Below, piece after piece: positions 1 through 9,275 of a DNA stretch of 64,000 nucleotides. Position 1 is the first letter of the stretch. Each line of letters opens with the position of its first letter. The position numbers and the translations under genes were made by a program. Below the pieces are notes generated by a model, which was given only the letters and a program-made list of their open reading frames with translations, did not search any database and was not told the origin of the DNA. The stretch lies in NCBI GenBank assembly GCA_964368625.1, contig CAYJBH010000014.1, positions 3,146 to 67,145 of the forward strand, given 5' to 3'. The stretch is from CAYJBH01 sp964368625 (GTDB lineage: Bacteria; Bacillota; Clostridia; Oscillospirales; Ruminococcaceae).

Positions 1-552
1 TGTAACACAATCAGGACACCAGTTAACAAGCCTTTTCGCGCGGTAAATTAAACCTTCTTCATAAAGTTTAATAAATACTTCGTTAACGGCTTTATTACAA
101 CCTTCATCAAGCGTAAAACGCTCACGTTCCCAGTCAAGCGAGGCGCCCAGTTCTCTTAGCTGAAGATTAATTCTATTTCCATATTTATTTCGCCAGTCCC
201 ATGCACGCTCTAGATATTTCTCACGTCCTATTTCTTCCTTAGATGTTCCTTCATCTAAAAGGGTACGAACAATTCGAGCCTCGGTAGCAATGGAGGCATG
301 GTCGGTTCCCGGCATCCACATTGCAGCATATCCCTGCATACGTTTATGACGAATAAGTATATCCTGAATTGTTACCATCAGGGCATGTCCCATATGAAGC
401 TGTCCTGTAATGTTTGGTGGGGGAATAGCTATTGAATATTTGGGCCTATTATCGTCTGTTTCGGCATGAAAATATCCATTTTCCATCCAGTAGCTATATA
501 GGCGTTTTTCAAACTCTTTAGGGTTGTAATTCTTCGGTAGTTCCTTACGCAT
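1..552 (-). CDS. valS: Valine--tRNA ligase, N-terminal part (runs off the window)
   Basis: This is the first 184 codons of a class Ia aminoacyl-tRNA synthetase that charges tRNA-Val. Read on the minus strand from the ATG at 552 it begins MRKELPKNYNPKEFEKRLYS. The HIGH-type ATP-binding motif appears as HMGH at residues 53-56, following IPPPNITGQL, which is characteristic of ValRS. The part nearest the edge (RAKRLVNWCPDC) is the start of the editing/insertion region. The start is supported by a GGAAAGG ribosome-binding site. The gene has its own near-consensus promoter just upstream and no T-box leader fits in the 69-bp gap. The C-terminal three quarters lie outside the window. Confidence 0.95.
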   Translation of the reverse strand, partial: MRKELPKNYNPKEFEKRLYSYWMENGYFHAETDDNRPKYSIAIPPPNITGQLHMGHALMVTIQDILIRHKRMQGYAAMWMPGTDHASIATEARIVRTLLDEGTSKEEIGREKYLERAWDWRNKYGNRINLQLRELGASLDWERERFTLDEGCNKAVNEVFIKLYEEGLIYRAKRLVNWCPDCVT

Positions 553-583
553 TAAAATCCTTTCCAAAAAAATGCTTTTATCT

Positions 584-612
584 ATTATAACGTTAAAATG
601 TTAAGTATGCAA
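584..612 (-). promoter_or_regulatory. Sigma-A promoter of valS
   Basis: On the minus strand TTGCAT (612-607) and TATAAT (589-584) are separated by exactly 17 bp, about 30 bp before the valS start codon. It lies between the lipoprotein gene stop and valS, so valS can be expressed independently of the block upstream. Confidence 0.75.
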
Positions 613-621
613 GAATATTAT

Positions 622-1188
622 TTATTCTAACATCTCACCTAAAAAGGTTATTGTTATTGCAACTCCCTTATCGCAGACTACTGATCTAAAATCAGAGTCG
701 TTTGTGCTAAATGTATTTTCGTTTGTTCCGTATTTAGAGTAGATTAGTATCTCTTTATTAAGCTCGATGTCAACCGCATTTCTTTCCCACCCGAATACCT
801 GCATTGATGTCTCGGTAAAGTTAACATCTAAATTTGGTGTAGTATACTTGGTATGACCGTTATCATCAATAGTGTATAATGAAAAGGAGTTGTCTGTTAT
901 TTTTATAGCCAGCTTAGAGTTTAGGTTAGAAACAACCGATTGAGTTTTTCCGTAGTTAACCCAAACATCATCTTCATACACCCAAACATCAAATGATACT
1001 GCTTCTACACTATCGTTAACAACAATATCATAAAAAGCTATTTCATCATCAAAAAGGGATAGAACTTCGGTAGTTTCTTCTGTAAAGGTAGTTGGTTTTA
1101 CAATCATTGCTTCCTCTTTTTGCGAACAACCGGTTAAAAATATCGTAATTAATCCAACAGCTAACAGCCAGCAAAATATCTTTTTCAT
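622..1188 (-). CDS. Putative lipoprotein of unknown function
   Basis: A 188-residue protein I cannot assign to a family. It starts with two lysines and a hydrophobic stretch (residues 4-19), then a lipobox L-T-G-C with Cys21 as the predicted lipidated residue, so it should be anchored on the outer face of the cytoplasmic membrane. The rest is acidic and rich in Asn, Thr and Val, with no cysteines in catalytic-looking contexts and no repeats. A GGAG/AAGG ribosome-binding site precedes the ATG. It sits between pfkA and valS on the same strand; 75 bp containing a hairpin separate it from pfkA. No function is proposed. Confidence 0.8.
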   Translation of the reverse strand: MKKIFCWLLAVGLITIFLTGCSQKEEAMIVKPTTFTEETTEVLSLFDDEIAFYDIVVNDSVEAVSFDVWVYEDDVWVNYGKTQSVVSNLNSKLAIKITDNSFSLYTIDDNGHTKYTTPNLDVNFTETSMQVFGWERNAVDIELNKEILIYSKYGTNENTFSTNDSDFRSVVCDKGVAITITFLGEMLE

Positions 1189-1214
1189 TCCTTTACTCCA
1201 AATTTATCATAAAC

Positions 1215-1246
1215 GTCTCGGTTCTGCAATACAACAGCTCCGAGAC
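1215..1246 (-). terminator. Hairpin after pfkA, possible weak terminator
   Basis: A 7-bp perfect stem (GTCTCGG 1215-1221 with CCGAGAC 1240-1246) is extended inside by CTG/CAG. On the minus strand it lies 18 bp after the pfkA stop but is followed only by GTTTATG, a poor U-tract. It could be a weak terminator or processing site between pfkA and the lipoprotein gene. Confidence 0.35.
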
Positions 1247-1263
1247 ATTGTTGAGTTTTATTG

Positions 1264-2340
1264 CTAACCTAGAGAAATCCCCATTTTCCTTGCAACGCTT
1301 ATCATATCATCATTTTCAGGAACAAGCTTTTTGCGTCCGGCAACTGTTGTTAGCAGATTTGCCGTAACAACATTATTTACCATGGCTACCGATGTTCCAT
1401 ACTGTTCAAGCTCTATCAACTTTGCAGCAAAAGCTCCAAACTGGGTTGCTAAAACTCTGTCGTATGCAGAAGGGGATCCACCTCTTTGTATATGACCTGG
1501 AACAGCCATTCTCGTTTCAAACCCTGTTTCCGATTGTATTGTCTCTGCAATTATTTTAGTGGATGTTGCTGTTCCTTTTTCGGCAAAGTATTCTTCACGC
1601 TCACGTCTTTTAAGCGAGCTTAGTTCCTTGCTATATACACCTTCAGCTACTGCAATAATAGAAAAGCTTTTACCTTCTTTATGTCTACGTTCAATAGCTT
1701 TAACAATATTATTCATGTTGTATGGCATTTCAGGTAAAAGAATAATATCTGCCCCTCCGGCTATTCCGGCATATAATGTTAACCATCCGGCTTTGTTTCC
1801 CATAAGTTCAATAACCATAACCCTACGATGGCTAGATGCAGTTGTATGAATTCTATCAATAACATCAGTTGCAATATCTACCGCACTGTGAAAACCGAAG
1901 GTAACATCGGTACCGAAGATGTCGTTATCTATTGTTTTTGGTAAACCAATAATGTTAAGTCCATTTTCCGAAAGTAGGTTTGCAGTTTTATGGGTACCGT
2001 TTCCACCTAGGCACAAAAGACAATCTAGTTTTAACTTTTTATAGTTCTTCTTCATCTCATCAACCTTATCAAGGTTGTCGGATCCTTTTTCCTGCATTTC
2101 ACTAAATGGGGTTCGTTTAGTTCCAAGTATCGTTCCACCTCTGGTAAGAATACCGGAAAAGTCGATGGACTCCATTTCTTTGTAGTCGCCATGAATAAGA
2201 CCATAATAACCGTTTTGTATACCGATTATCTCAACATCGTTTTTAAAGCGTTGATACAAGCCTTTTGCAGCACCTCTAATGGTCGCATTAAGTCCCGGGC
2301 AGTCGCCGCCAGCAGTTAAAATACCCACGCGTTTTTTCAT
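1264..2340 (-). CDS. pfkA: 6-phosphofructokinase (PFK-A superfamily)
   Basis: Phosphorylates fructose 6-phosphate to fructose 1,6-bisphosphate, the committed step of glycolysis, in the cytoplasm. At 358 residues it is slightly longer than the classical bacterial enzyme (about 320). The nucleotide/phosphate loop GGDCPG is at residues 11-16, GGNGT at 112-116, the catalytic PKTIDND at 134-140, and a substrate-binding MGNKAGW follows. The glycine of GGNG is the residue type of ATP-dependent enzymes, while the lysine of PKTIDND is typical of PPi-dependent or mixed-clade enzymes. The usual Mg-binding Asp of GGDG is Asn here. The phosphoryl donor is therefore uncertain. It lies 15 bp after parC and is probably co-transcribed. 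Confidence 0.9.
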   Translation of the reverse strand: MKKRVGILTAGGDCPGLNATIRGAAKGLYQRFKNDVEIIGIQNGYYGLIHGDYKEMESIDFSGILTRGGTILGTKRTPFSEMQEKGSDNLDKVDEMKKNYKKLKLDCLLCLGGNGTHKTANLLSENGLNIIGLPKTIDNDIFGTDVTFGFHSAVDIATDVIDRIHTTASSHRRVMVIELMGNKAGWLTLYAGIAGGADIILLPEMPYNMNNIVKAIERRHKEGKSFSIIAVAEGVYSKELSSLKRREREEYFAEKGTATSTKIIAETIQSETGFETRMAVPGHIQRGGSPSAYDRVLATQFGAFAAKLIELEQYGTSVAMVNNVVTANLLTTVAGRKKLVPENDDMISVARKMGISLG

Positions 2341-2355
2341 GACAATGCCTCCTTT

Positions 2356-4602
2356 TTATTCTAATGTTAATTGTTCCGATTGGTCGGTTTTTATTATCTG
2401 TCCTGTAGATGGTAAACTACGGACTCGATAACGATAAGAATCCGGGATACTTTCGTTAGAAAACACCGAAACGCCATTTATCTGTATCCCTTTACGAAGC
2501 TTAACAACCTGAACGCCCTGAGTGTTCTTTGTAGTTTTAACGGTTAGTTGAGCAGTATTTAGTATTAACATTCTACCGGCAGATGTTTCTATAGAAATAT
2601 CTGCATCTTCTTTTAGGTAAAAGAATTTTATTGTGTTGCTTTTATTGTTAAAAGCATTGAGAAGTTTTTTACGATTTAGCTTAGTTTGATATGCAGTTAT
2701 ATCTACTTTTGCTATTCGCCCGTCATCAAATACAAATATCATAAAACCGGTATACTGTTCAACAACAGCCATAAACAAGCACAACTCATCTTCTTCAAAG
2801 CTAAGTGCAGCTGGAAGATAGTCACCGATAACACTTGCTTTTGTATCATCAAACTGAGCAGCAAAACACTTGTAAACCTGAGCCTTGTTTGTAAAGAACA
2901 ACAGCTCGGCATTATTGCGTGTTTCCTCGCTATGGCGAATACTATCGCCCTCTTTTAGCTTTTGCTCTCCACTCATCCTTAAGGATTGTGCCGTTATCTT
3001 TTTAATATAGTTTTCCTCGGTAAAGAAAACAGTAACAGGATAGTCCGCAAGCTCTTGAACCTCGTCCTTAACTGTTGCAGGCTGTGCCGAGTATAAAATT
3101 TCGCTGCGGCGAGGAATTGCATATTTATCTTTAACCTCGCGAAGTTCTTCACAGATAACCTTTAACAGCTTCTTTTTATTTTCAAGTAGATCTTCAAGAT
3201 CATAAATTTCGTCTCGAAGTTTATCAACCTCTTCTGTTCTGCGAAGTATATAGTTACGATTTAGCTGACGAAGCCTAATTTCAGCAACATACTCTGCCTG
3301 AATTTTGTCTATACCAAAACCTATCATTAGGTTTGGAACAACCTCATCCTCCTCTTCGGTTTCACGAACTATCCTAACTGCCTTATCGATATCAAGCAGA
3401 ATAGCCTTAAGACCGAGTAAAAGGTGCAGACGTTTTTTCTTTTCGCCTGCCATATAAAATGTTCTTCTTTTAACCGATAGCAGCCTAAAAGCAATCCACT
3501 CGTTAAGAATATCCTTAACGCCTAAGGTTTGAGGGGTGCCACCGATAATAAGGTTAAAGTTGCAGGAAAAGCTATCTTCAAGCGGTGTCATTGCAAAAAG
3601 ACGATTCATAAGTTTTTCAGGGTCGGTGCCGCGCTTTAAATCGAGGGTTAACATAAGTCCGCCAAGATCGGTTTCGTCGCGCATGTCTGAAATTTCTTTT
3701 ACCTTGCCTGTCTTAACCAGCTCGGATATCTTATCCATTATCGCTTCTATGGTGGTAGTATAGGGGATTTCGGTTATCTCTATGCGGTTTCCGTCTTTTA
3801 TATACTCGTATCTACTGCGAACCCGAATAGATCCACGTCCATTCTCATAAATATTAGACAACTCATCTGCATTATGAAGAATCTGTCCACCGCCAACAAA
3901 ATCGGCATTATGCAGTGTTGATTCTATAGGGTGACTAGCATCCTTAATAAGAGCAATGGTAGTATCGCAGATTTCGCCAAGATTAAAGCTACAGATACTG
4001 CTTGCCATACCTACAGCAATTCCGATGGTACAGTTTGTTAATATATTTGGATAGCAAACAGGGAGCAGGGTAGGCTCGGTTCTGGTATTATCGTAGTTTG
4101 GAATAAAGTCAACCGTATCCTTATCTATATCGCGAAACAGCAACTCGGAAACCGGAGCAAGTTTTGCCTCGGTATACCTGCTTGCAGCATATGCCATATC
4201 GCGCGAATAAAACTTACCAAAGTTTCCCTTAGATTCAACAAGCGGATTTAAAAGTGCCTCATTACCGGTAGAGAGTCTAACCATTGTTTCATAAATAGCA
4301 CTATCACCATGAGGGTTTAGTCTCATGGTTGTTCCAACAATGTTAGCACTCTTGGTCTTAGCACCTTTTAAAAGCCCCATATCGTACATGGTATAGAGCA
4401 GTTTTCGGTGAGACGGCTTAAGCCCATCAATCTCCGGCAATGCACGGCTAATAATAACGCTCATTGCATAGGGCATGTAGTTTTTTTCTAATGTCTCGGT
4501 TATTCGATTTTGCAGAACAATGCCGGCATCGGCTATCTCGATATTATCATCAAGTGCCGTTTTACGTTTCTTTTTTACCTCTTCATTTCTTTTTTTTGCC
4601 AT
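2356..4602 (-). CDS. parC: DNA topoisomerase IV subunit A (GyrA/ParC family)
   Basis: Breakage-reunion subunit of a type IIA topoisomerase that partners the adjacent ParE-like ATPase; it decatenates or relaxes DNA using a covalent tyrosine-DNA bond. Of 748 residues, the winged-helix/tower core occupies roughly 30-490. The catalytic tyrosine is Tyr143 in AASRYTEAKL, with the preceding NPHGDSAIYET segment matching the quinolone-resistance region. The C-terminal part carries degenerate beta-pinwheel repeats and no clear GyrA box, favouring ParC over GyrA. The basic N-terminus (KKRNEEVKKKRK) is slightly longer than usual. It starts 26 bp after parE. A second GyrA elsewhere in the genome would settle the name. 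Confidence 0.88.
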   Translation of the reverse strand: MAKKRNEEVKKKRKTALDDNIEIADAGIVLQNRITETLEKNYMPYAMSVIISRALPEIDGLKPSHRKLLYTMYDMGLLKGAKTKSANIVGTTMRLNPHGDSAIYETMVRLSTGNEALLNPLVESKGNFGKFYSRDMAYAASRYTEAKLAPVSELLFRDIDKDTVDFIPNYDNTRTEPTLLPVCYPNILTNCTIGIAVGMASSICSFNLGEICDTTIALIKDASHPIESTLHNADFVGGGQILHNADELSNIYENGRGSIRVRSRYEYIKDGNRIEITEIPYTTTIEAIMDKISELVKTGKVKEISDMRDETDLGGLMLTLDLKRGTDPEKLMNRLFAMTPLEDSFSCNFNLIIGGTPQTLGVKDILNEWIAFRLLSVKRRTFYMAGEKKKRLHLLLGLKAILLDIDKAVRIVRETEEEDEVVPNLMIGFGIDKIQAEYVAEIRLRQLNRNYILRRTEEVDKLRDEIYDLEDLLENKKKLLKVICEELREVKDKYAIPRRSEILYSAQPATVKDEVQELADYPVTVFFTEENYIKKITAQSLRMSGEQKLKEGDSIRHSEETRNNAELLFFTNKAQVYKCFAAQFDDTKASVIGDYLPAALSFEEDELCLFMAVVEQYTGFMIFVFDDGRIAKVDITAYQTKLNRKKLLNAFNNKSNTIKFFYLKEDADISIETSAGRMLILNTAQLTVKTTKNTQGVQVVKLRKGIQINGVSVFSNESIPDSYRYRVRSLPSTGQIIKTDQSEQLTLE

Positions 4603-4628
4603 AACTTCCTTTTTAATTCAATACTGTT

Positions 4629-6608
4629 TTAAGAAACATCAATATCTTCAAGATACTCGTAACCGTGGTTTGCAATAAATTCCTTACGCCCAGCAAGGTT
4701 ATCGCCTAGTAGAAGCTCAAATACCGAGGCAGTATGCTCGGTAGTGTCTCGCTCTACCTTAATTAGCCTTCTGCTTTCCGGATTCATGGTGGTCATCCAC
4801 ATCATGTCAGCCTCGTTCTCGCCAAGACCTTTACTGCGTTGTAGGGTAAAACTTTCCTTGCCGATTTTTTCAAGAATTGAACTCTTTTCCTGTTCGGTGT
4901 ATGCAAAGTAAGTTTTCTTTTTAGTGTTAATCTCATAAAGAGGGGATTCGGCGATATAAATATACCCCTGTTCAATCAGCTCCGGCATTAATCTATAAAA
5001 CAGAGCAAGTATCAACGTTCTTATCTGGTAGCCGTCAACGTCGGCATCAGTACATATAATAATTTTGTTCCAGCGTAGCGAATCGATATCAAAACCCGCA
5101 ATTCCGGTTTTAGCCTTGCCCGGAACGTCAACACCACAACCTAAAACCTTAATAATATCGGTAATAATTTCACTTTTAAATATACGTGGATAGTCAGATT
5201 TAAGGCAGTTTAATATTTTACCTCTTACCGGTATTATAGCCTGGAACTCGGCATTTCTACTTGTTTTACAGGCACCGAGAGCAGAATCACCCTCAACAAT
5301 ATATAACTCTCTTAATGATAAATCCTTTGTTCTGCAATCAACAAATTTTTGAACCCTATTAGCAATATCTATATCTCTTCCAATGGTCTTTTTTAGGTTC
5401 TGCCTTGTTTTTTCTGCCTGTTCACGACTTTGTTTGTTTACCAAAATTTGTGATGCAATCTTCTGGGCATCATCCGGCTTTTCGATAAAATAAACCTCTA
5501 GCTGATGCTTTAAAAAATCGGTCATTGCCTGGGCAATAAAACGGTTGGTTATAGCTTTTTTTGTCTGGTTTTCGTAGGAAGTTTGGGTAGAAAATCCTGA
5601 GGTTACTATGCAAAGGCAATCCTGAACATCGGCAAAGGTAATTCTACTCTCACCTTTTTTATATAGATTCTTCTGTTTTAAATAGCTGTCTATCTGGTTA
5701 ACAAAAGCCGTTTTAACTGCACGCTCCGGAGATCCACCATGTTCAAGGTAGCTGGAGTTATGATAGTATTCGAGTAGGGTATGCTTATTAGAAAAACAGA
5801 AAGTTGCATTCATCTGCACCCTGTACTCCGGCCTGTCCTCACGGTCACGACCTACCGCGCTACTTTGACATGTTAATACCGGTGTGATATATTCATCACC
5901 AACAATTTCGATTAGATAATCTTCAATGCCCTTTTCATAAAGGTAAACTGTTTCGGTTTTTCCCTCGGCTGTCTCAACTACCAGCTCAAAGGTGATGCCT
6001 GCATTAACAACAGCCTGCCTTTTTATCGTATCGTGAAGATATTCTACATCTATATCAACATCTGTAAAAACATCATTATCCGGAAGATATCTAATACAGC
6101 TCCCGGTTTTCTTTCGTCTTGTTTCTTCTTTAATTAAGCCGCCAACATTTTCTCCTCTTTCAAAATCAAGGTGATAATGCAGTCCATCTCGATAGACATC
6201 CACCGTCATGTATCGAGATGCATACTGGGTTGCACAAAGTCCAAGTCCGTTTAAGCCGAGGGAATATGCATAGCTCTCATCATCCTCGTTGTACTTGCCG
6301 CCGGCATAAAGTTCACAAAAAAGAAGCTCCCAGTTAAACCTATCCTCTTTCTGGTTAAAGTCAACCGGAATACCTCTTCCAAAGTCTTCAATTTCTACAC
6401 TGCCATCTTTAAATTTTTTTACAATAATCTTATCGCCGTTGCCGCCTCTGGCCTCGTCAATTGAGTTTGAAAGTATTTCAAAAACGGTATGTCTACATCC
6501 TTCAATACCATCACTGCCAAAGATTACACCCGGGCGCTTACGCACCCGGTCTGCACCTTTTAAACTCTGTATGCTATCGTTATCATAGGTCTGAGTCTTT
6601 TTTGTCAT
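4629..6608 (-). CDS. parE: DNA topoisomerase IV subunit B (GyrB/ParE family)
   Basis: ATPase subunit of the type IIA topoisomerase encoded with parC. Its 659 residues contain a GHKL ATP-binding domain (EILSNSIDEA near residues 44-53, IEDFGRGIPV, LNGLGLCATQYAS), a transducer domain, and a Toprim domain with EGDSALG and the DADVDG metal-binding motif. The length matches GyrB/ParE without the large gamma-proteobacterial insertion. The start codon lies inside the end of ftsH (26-bp overlap), implying translational coupling. The choice of ParE over GyrB rests on its partner lacking a GyrA box and on the absence of recF/dnaN neighbours. Confidence 0.88.
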   Translation of the reverse strand: MTKKTQTYDNDSIQSLKGADRVRKRPGVIFGSDGIEGCRHTVFEILSNSIDEARGGNGDKIIVKKFKDGSVEIEDFGRGIPVDFNQKEDRFNWELLFCELYAGGKYNEDDESYAYSLGLNGLGLCATQYASRYMTVDVYRDGLHYHLDFERGENVGGLIKEETRRKKTGSCIRYLPDNDVFTDVDIDVEYLHDTIKRQAVVNAGITFELVVETAEGKTETVYLYEKGIEDYLIEIVGDEYITPVLTCQSSAVGRDREDRPEYRVQMNATFCFSNKHTLLEYYHNSSYLEHGGSPERAVKTAFVNQIDSYLKQKNLYKKGESRITFADVQDCLCIVTSGFSTQTSYENQTKKAITNRFIAQAMTDFLKHQLEVYFIEKPDDAQKIASQILVNKQSREQAEKTRQNLKKTIGRDIDIANRVQKFVDCRTKDLSLRELYIVEGDSALGACKTSRNAEFQAIIPVRGKILNCLKSDYPRIFKSEIITDIIKVLGCGVDVPGKAKTGIAGFDIDSLRWNKIIICTDADVDGYQIRTLILALFYRLMPELIEQGYIYIAESPLYEINTKKKTYFAYTEQEKSSILEKIGKESFTLQRSKGLGENEADMMWMTTMNPESRRLIKVERDTTEHTASVFELLLGDNLAGRKEFIANHGYEYLEDIDVS

Positions 6609-8634
6609 CCTCTATCCTTTGTTTCCCCTCTGCTGTTATACTACTTTCAGGCTCAGTCTTTTTTTCTTCTAGGCTCTTGTTTATCTGACGTTGAGCTTCG
6701 TCAATACCCTCCTGAGAAATTTCTAAAACTTCCTTTTGAGGTGGCGCTTTAAGATCTATGGGTAATTTTTCGGCACGTGGCTCAAAAGCAGGGAGTTCCT
6801 CTCCATCCATTAACTTTTTAAATTCTTCACCATCTAGTTTATCTCGAATTAACAACTCGTCTGAAACTTTATGGAGTTTGTCCATGTTATCGAGAAGGAT
6901 TTTTTCTGCCTTGTCATACGCATTATCAAGTAACTTTCTAATCTCGGTATCAATTTCCAGAGCAACACTGTCGCTATAGTTTTTCTGCTGATTAAAATCC
7001 CTACCCAAGAATGTTTCGGTAGGATTACCGCCGTAAACAACCGGGCCCAGATTATCAGAAAATCCGTATCTTGTTACCATGTTTCTGGCTATTGCTGTTG
7101 CTCTTTCAAGGTCGTTTGATGCACCGGTAGAAATATCATCTAACACTAATTTTTCGGCTACTCGTCCACCAAGAAGTGTTATTAATTCATCCAGCATCTG
7201 GTTTTTGGTTCTGTAATTTGTATCCTCCTCCGGTAGGCTCATCGTAAATCCTCCAGCCATACCTCTTGGTATAATTGAAATCTGATGTACCGGGTGGGTG
7301 TTTTCTAAAAGTATAGTACTGATTGCGTGCCCTGCTTCATGGTAAGCTGTAAGTCTACGTTCCTTTTCAGATATTATACGACTCTTCTTTTCAGGACCTG
7401 CAACAACTTTTACAGTGCTTTCCTCAATGTCATACATTGTAATAGCCTTACGACCATGTCTTGCCGCAAGTAGGGCAGCCTCATTTACCAAGTTTTCAAG
7501 ATCAGCTCCAGTAAAGCCCGGTGTACCCTTGGCAATTACCGAAAGATCTACATCCGGACCAAGTGGCTTTTTACGAGTGTGGACTAATAAAATTTCGTGA
7601 CGGCCTTTTATATCCGGCAATCCAACATATACCTGACGGTCAAAACGACCCGGGCGAAGCAAAGCCTTATCTAAGATATCGGCACGGTTGGTAGCTGCAA
7701 TAATAATTACACCATCATTAACTCCAAACCCATCCATCTCAACCAGTAGCTGGTTGAGCGTTTGTTCTCTTTCATCATGGCCACCGCCAAGTCCTGCACC
7801 ACGCTGACGACCTACTGCATCGATTTCATCGATAAACACTATGGCAGGAGAGCTCTTTTTAGCTTTATCAAACAAGTCACGAACACGTGAAGCGCCAACA
7901 CCAACATACATTTCAACAAAATCCGAACCGGATATGGAATAGAATGGAACGCCGGCTTCACCCGCACAGGCTCTTGCTAAAAGGGTTTTACCTGTTCCCG
8001 GAGGGCCCACAAACAAAACACCTCTCGGTATTCTTGCGCCAAGTTCATTATATTTTTTAGGATTTTTAAGGAACTCTACTATTTCGGTTAGCTCCTCTTT
8101 CTCCTCATCGGCACCTGCAACGTCATCAAATGTATTTTTTCGTCCACCATCTTCTGCATTACTCTTAACCTTTGCTTTACCAACATTCATTGCGCCACGT
8201 CCACCGGACTGGCTGTAAATCATAAAATACCAGATAGCACCAAGACCTAACAACATAAAAAGGGTAGGGAGTAGGCTAAACCACCATGGGGTTTCGGATG
8301 CAGGAAGATAGTCGTAGTATTCTACCGGATTATCGCCTTCGAGCGATTTTTGAATGTATGGATCAATATCGTCTACAAATAGACTAACATTAGGAACATT
8401 GTAAACCTCCGGTTCTTCTTCTGTTGAACCGCGAAGATTATATTCTAGTGCTCCTGAACCGATATCTAAGGTCCATGATTCAATCTTGTCGTCGGCAAAA
8501 AGTTGGATTATTTCCGAATATTTAACACTTTCTACCTGTTGTGGTGTTCTTAGAAACACAGCCAGCATAATGGCTGAAGCTATAATAAGAACATAAATAA
8601 TAATCGAATTATTGTTTTTGTTACGTTTTACCAA
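6583..8634 (-). CDS. ftsH: ATP-dependent zinc metalloprotease FtsH
   Basis: Membrane-anchored AAA+ protease that degrades misfolded membrane and short-lived cytosolic proteins. The 683 residues show a first membrane helix at about 11-28, an extracytoplasmic loop, a second helix at about 118-140, Walker A GPPGTGKT at 210-217, Walker B FIDEID near 268, the second region of homology (LLRPGRFDRQ), and the zinc-protease motif HEAGH at 432-436. The C-terminus is a long charged tail rich in Lys and Glu that overlaps the parE start. It follows hpt by 14 bp in the tilS-hpt-ftsH order common in Firmicutes. Confidence 0.97.
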   Translation of the reverse strand: MVKRNKNNNSIIIYVLIIASAIMLAVFLRTPQQVESVKYSEIIQLFADDKIESWTLDIGSGALEYNLRGSTEEEPEVYNVPNVSLFVDDIDPYIQKSLEGDNPVEYYDYLPASETPWWFSLLPTLFMLLGLGAIWYFMIYSQSGGRGAMNVGKAKVKSNAEDGGRKNTFDDVAGADEEKEELTEIVEFLKNPKKYNELGARIPRGVLFVGPPGTGKTLLARACAGEAGVPFYSISGSDFVEMYVGVGASRVRDLFDKAKKSSPAIVFIDEIDAVGRQRGAGLGGGHDEREQTLNQLLVEMDGFGVNDGVIIIAATNRADILDKALLRPGRFDRQVYVGLPDIKGRHEILLVHTRKKPLGPDVDLSVIAKGTPGFTGADLENLVNEAALLAARHGRKAITMYDIEESTVKVVAGPEKKSRIISEKERRLTAYHEAGHAISTILLENTHPVHQISIIPRGMAGGFTMSLPEEDTNYRTKNQMLDELITLLGGRVAEKLVLDDISTGASNDLERATAIARNMVTRYGFSDNLGPVVYGGNPTETFLGRDFNQQKNYSDSVALEIDTEIRKLLDNAYDKAEKILLDNMDKLHKVSDELLIRDKLDGEEFKKLMDGEELPAFEPRAEKLPIDLKAPPQKEVLEISQEGIDEAQRQINKSLEEKKTEPESSITAEGKQRIEDDKKDSDL

Positions 8635-8648
8635 AATTCATCCTCACT

Positions 8649-9185
8649 TTATTCGTAAACTTCAGGGTGTAGTATTCCTATATAGGGAAGGTTGCGAAAT
8701 CTCTCATCATAATCAAGTCCGTATCCAACTACAAATTCATCCGGAACTTCAAATCCTATATAATCGCTTTTTATATCTGCTTTACGTCGACAGGGTTTAT
8801 CAAGCAACGTGCAAATTTTAATTGAAGCCGGGTTTCTCGATTGAAACATCTGTGTTATATGATACAATGTTTGCCCACTATCCAATATATCCTCTATTAT
8901 AAGTATATCCTTACCTTCTAAAGATATATCAATATCCTTAACAATTTTTATGTTCCCAGGACTCCTAGTTCCACTTCCATAAGAAGAGATAACCATAAAA
9001 TCCATTTCAAGCGGTAAATCGATATATCTAATAATATCAGCAAGAAATACAACAGCACCTTTTAATACGGTTATCAGTATAGGCTTTTTCCCTTGGTATT
9101 CTTTAGTAATAATTTCACCGAGCTCCTTACACTTTGCGTCTATCTGTTGCTCGTTAATTAGTATCTCCTTTATGTCTTTATGCAT
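8649..9185 (-). CDS. hpt: Hypoxanthine(-guanine) phosphoribosyltransferase
   Basis: Purine salvage enzyme that joins hypoxanthine or guanine to PRPP, giving IMP or GMP. The PRPP-binding motif reads ILIIEDILDSGQT and an SYGSGT loop precedes it, both diagnostic of HGPRT. I place the start at 9185 (MHKDIKEI, 178 residues) rather than at an in-frame ATG eight codons upstream, because GGGGG sits 5 bp before the inner ATG and the shorter protein matches the family. It is between tilS and ftsH. A TATAAT at 9211-9216 (minus) suggests its own promoter, although its -35 is poor. Confidence 0.94.
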   Translation of the reverse strand: MHKDIKEILINEQQIDAKCKELGEIITKEYQGKKPILITVLKGAVVFLADIIRYIDLPLEMDFMVISSYGSGTRSPGNIKIVKDIDISLEGKDILIIEDILDSGQTLYHITQMFQSRNPASIKICTLLDKPCRRKADIKSDYIGFEVPDEFVVGYGLDYDERFRNLPYIGILHPEVYE

Positions 9186-9275
9186 AAAAACCCCCAATTT
9201 ATTTAACATGATTATAACATTATTTTTGTGTTAAATAAAAGGCTTTTTCAAGCTTTTGTATATATGCATAAAAAA

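Noticed and set aside
553..621. Possible T-box leader ahead of valS
   Set aside because: Only 69 bp separate it from the upstream gene, with a normal promoter in between and no T-box motif or terminator.
3536..3763. Open frame opposite parC
   Set aside because: It is a shadow of parC coding sequence with no ribosome-binding site or recognisable product; the many similar antisense frames in the window were dropped for the same reason.
2356..6608. Calling this pair gyrA/gyrB
   Set aside because: The A subunit lacks a recognisable GyrA box and the context is not dnaA-dnaN-recF-gyrB-gyrA, so topoisomerase IV is preferred, though a second gyrase pair is not visible here to prove it.
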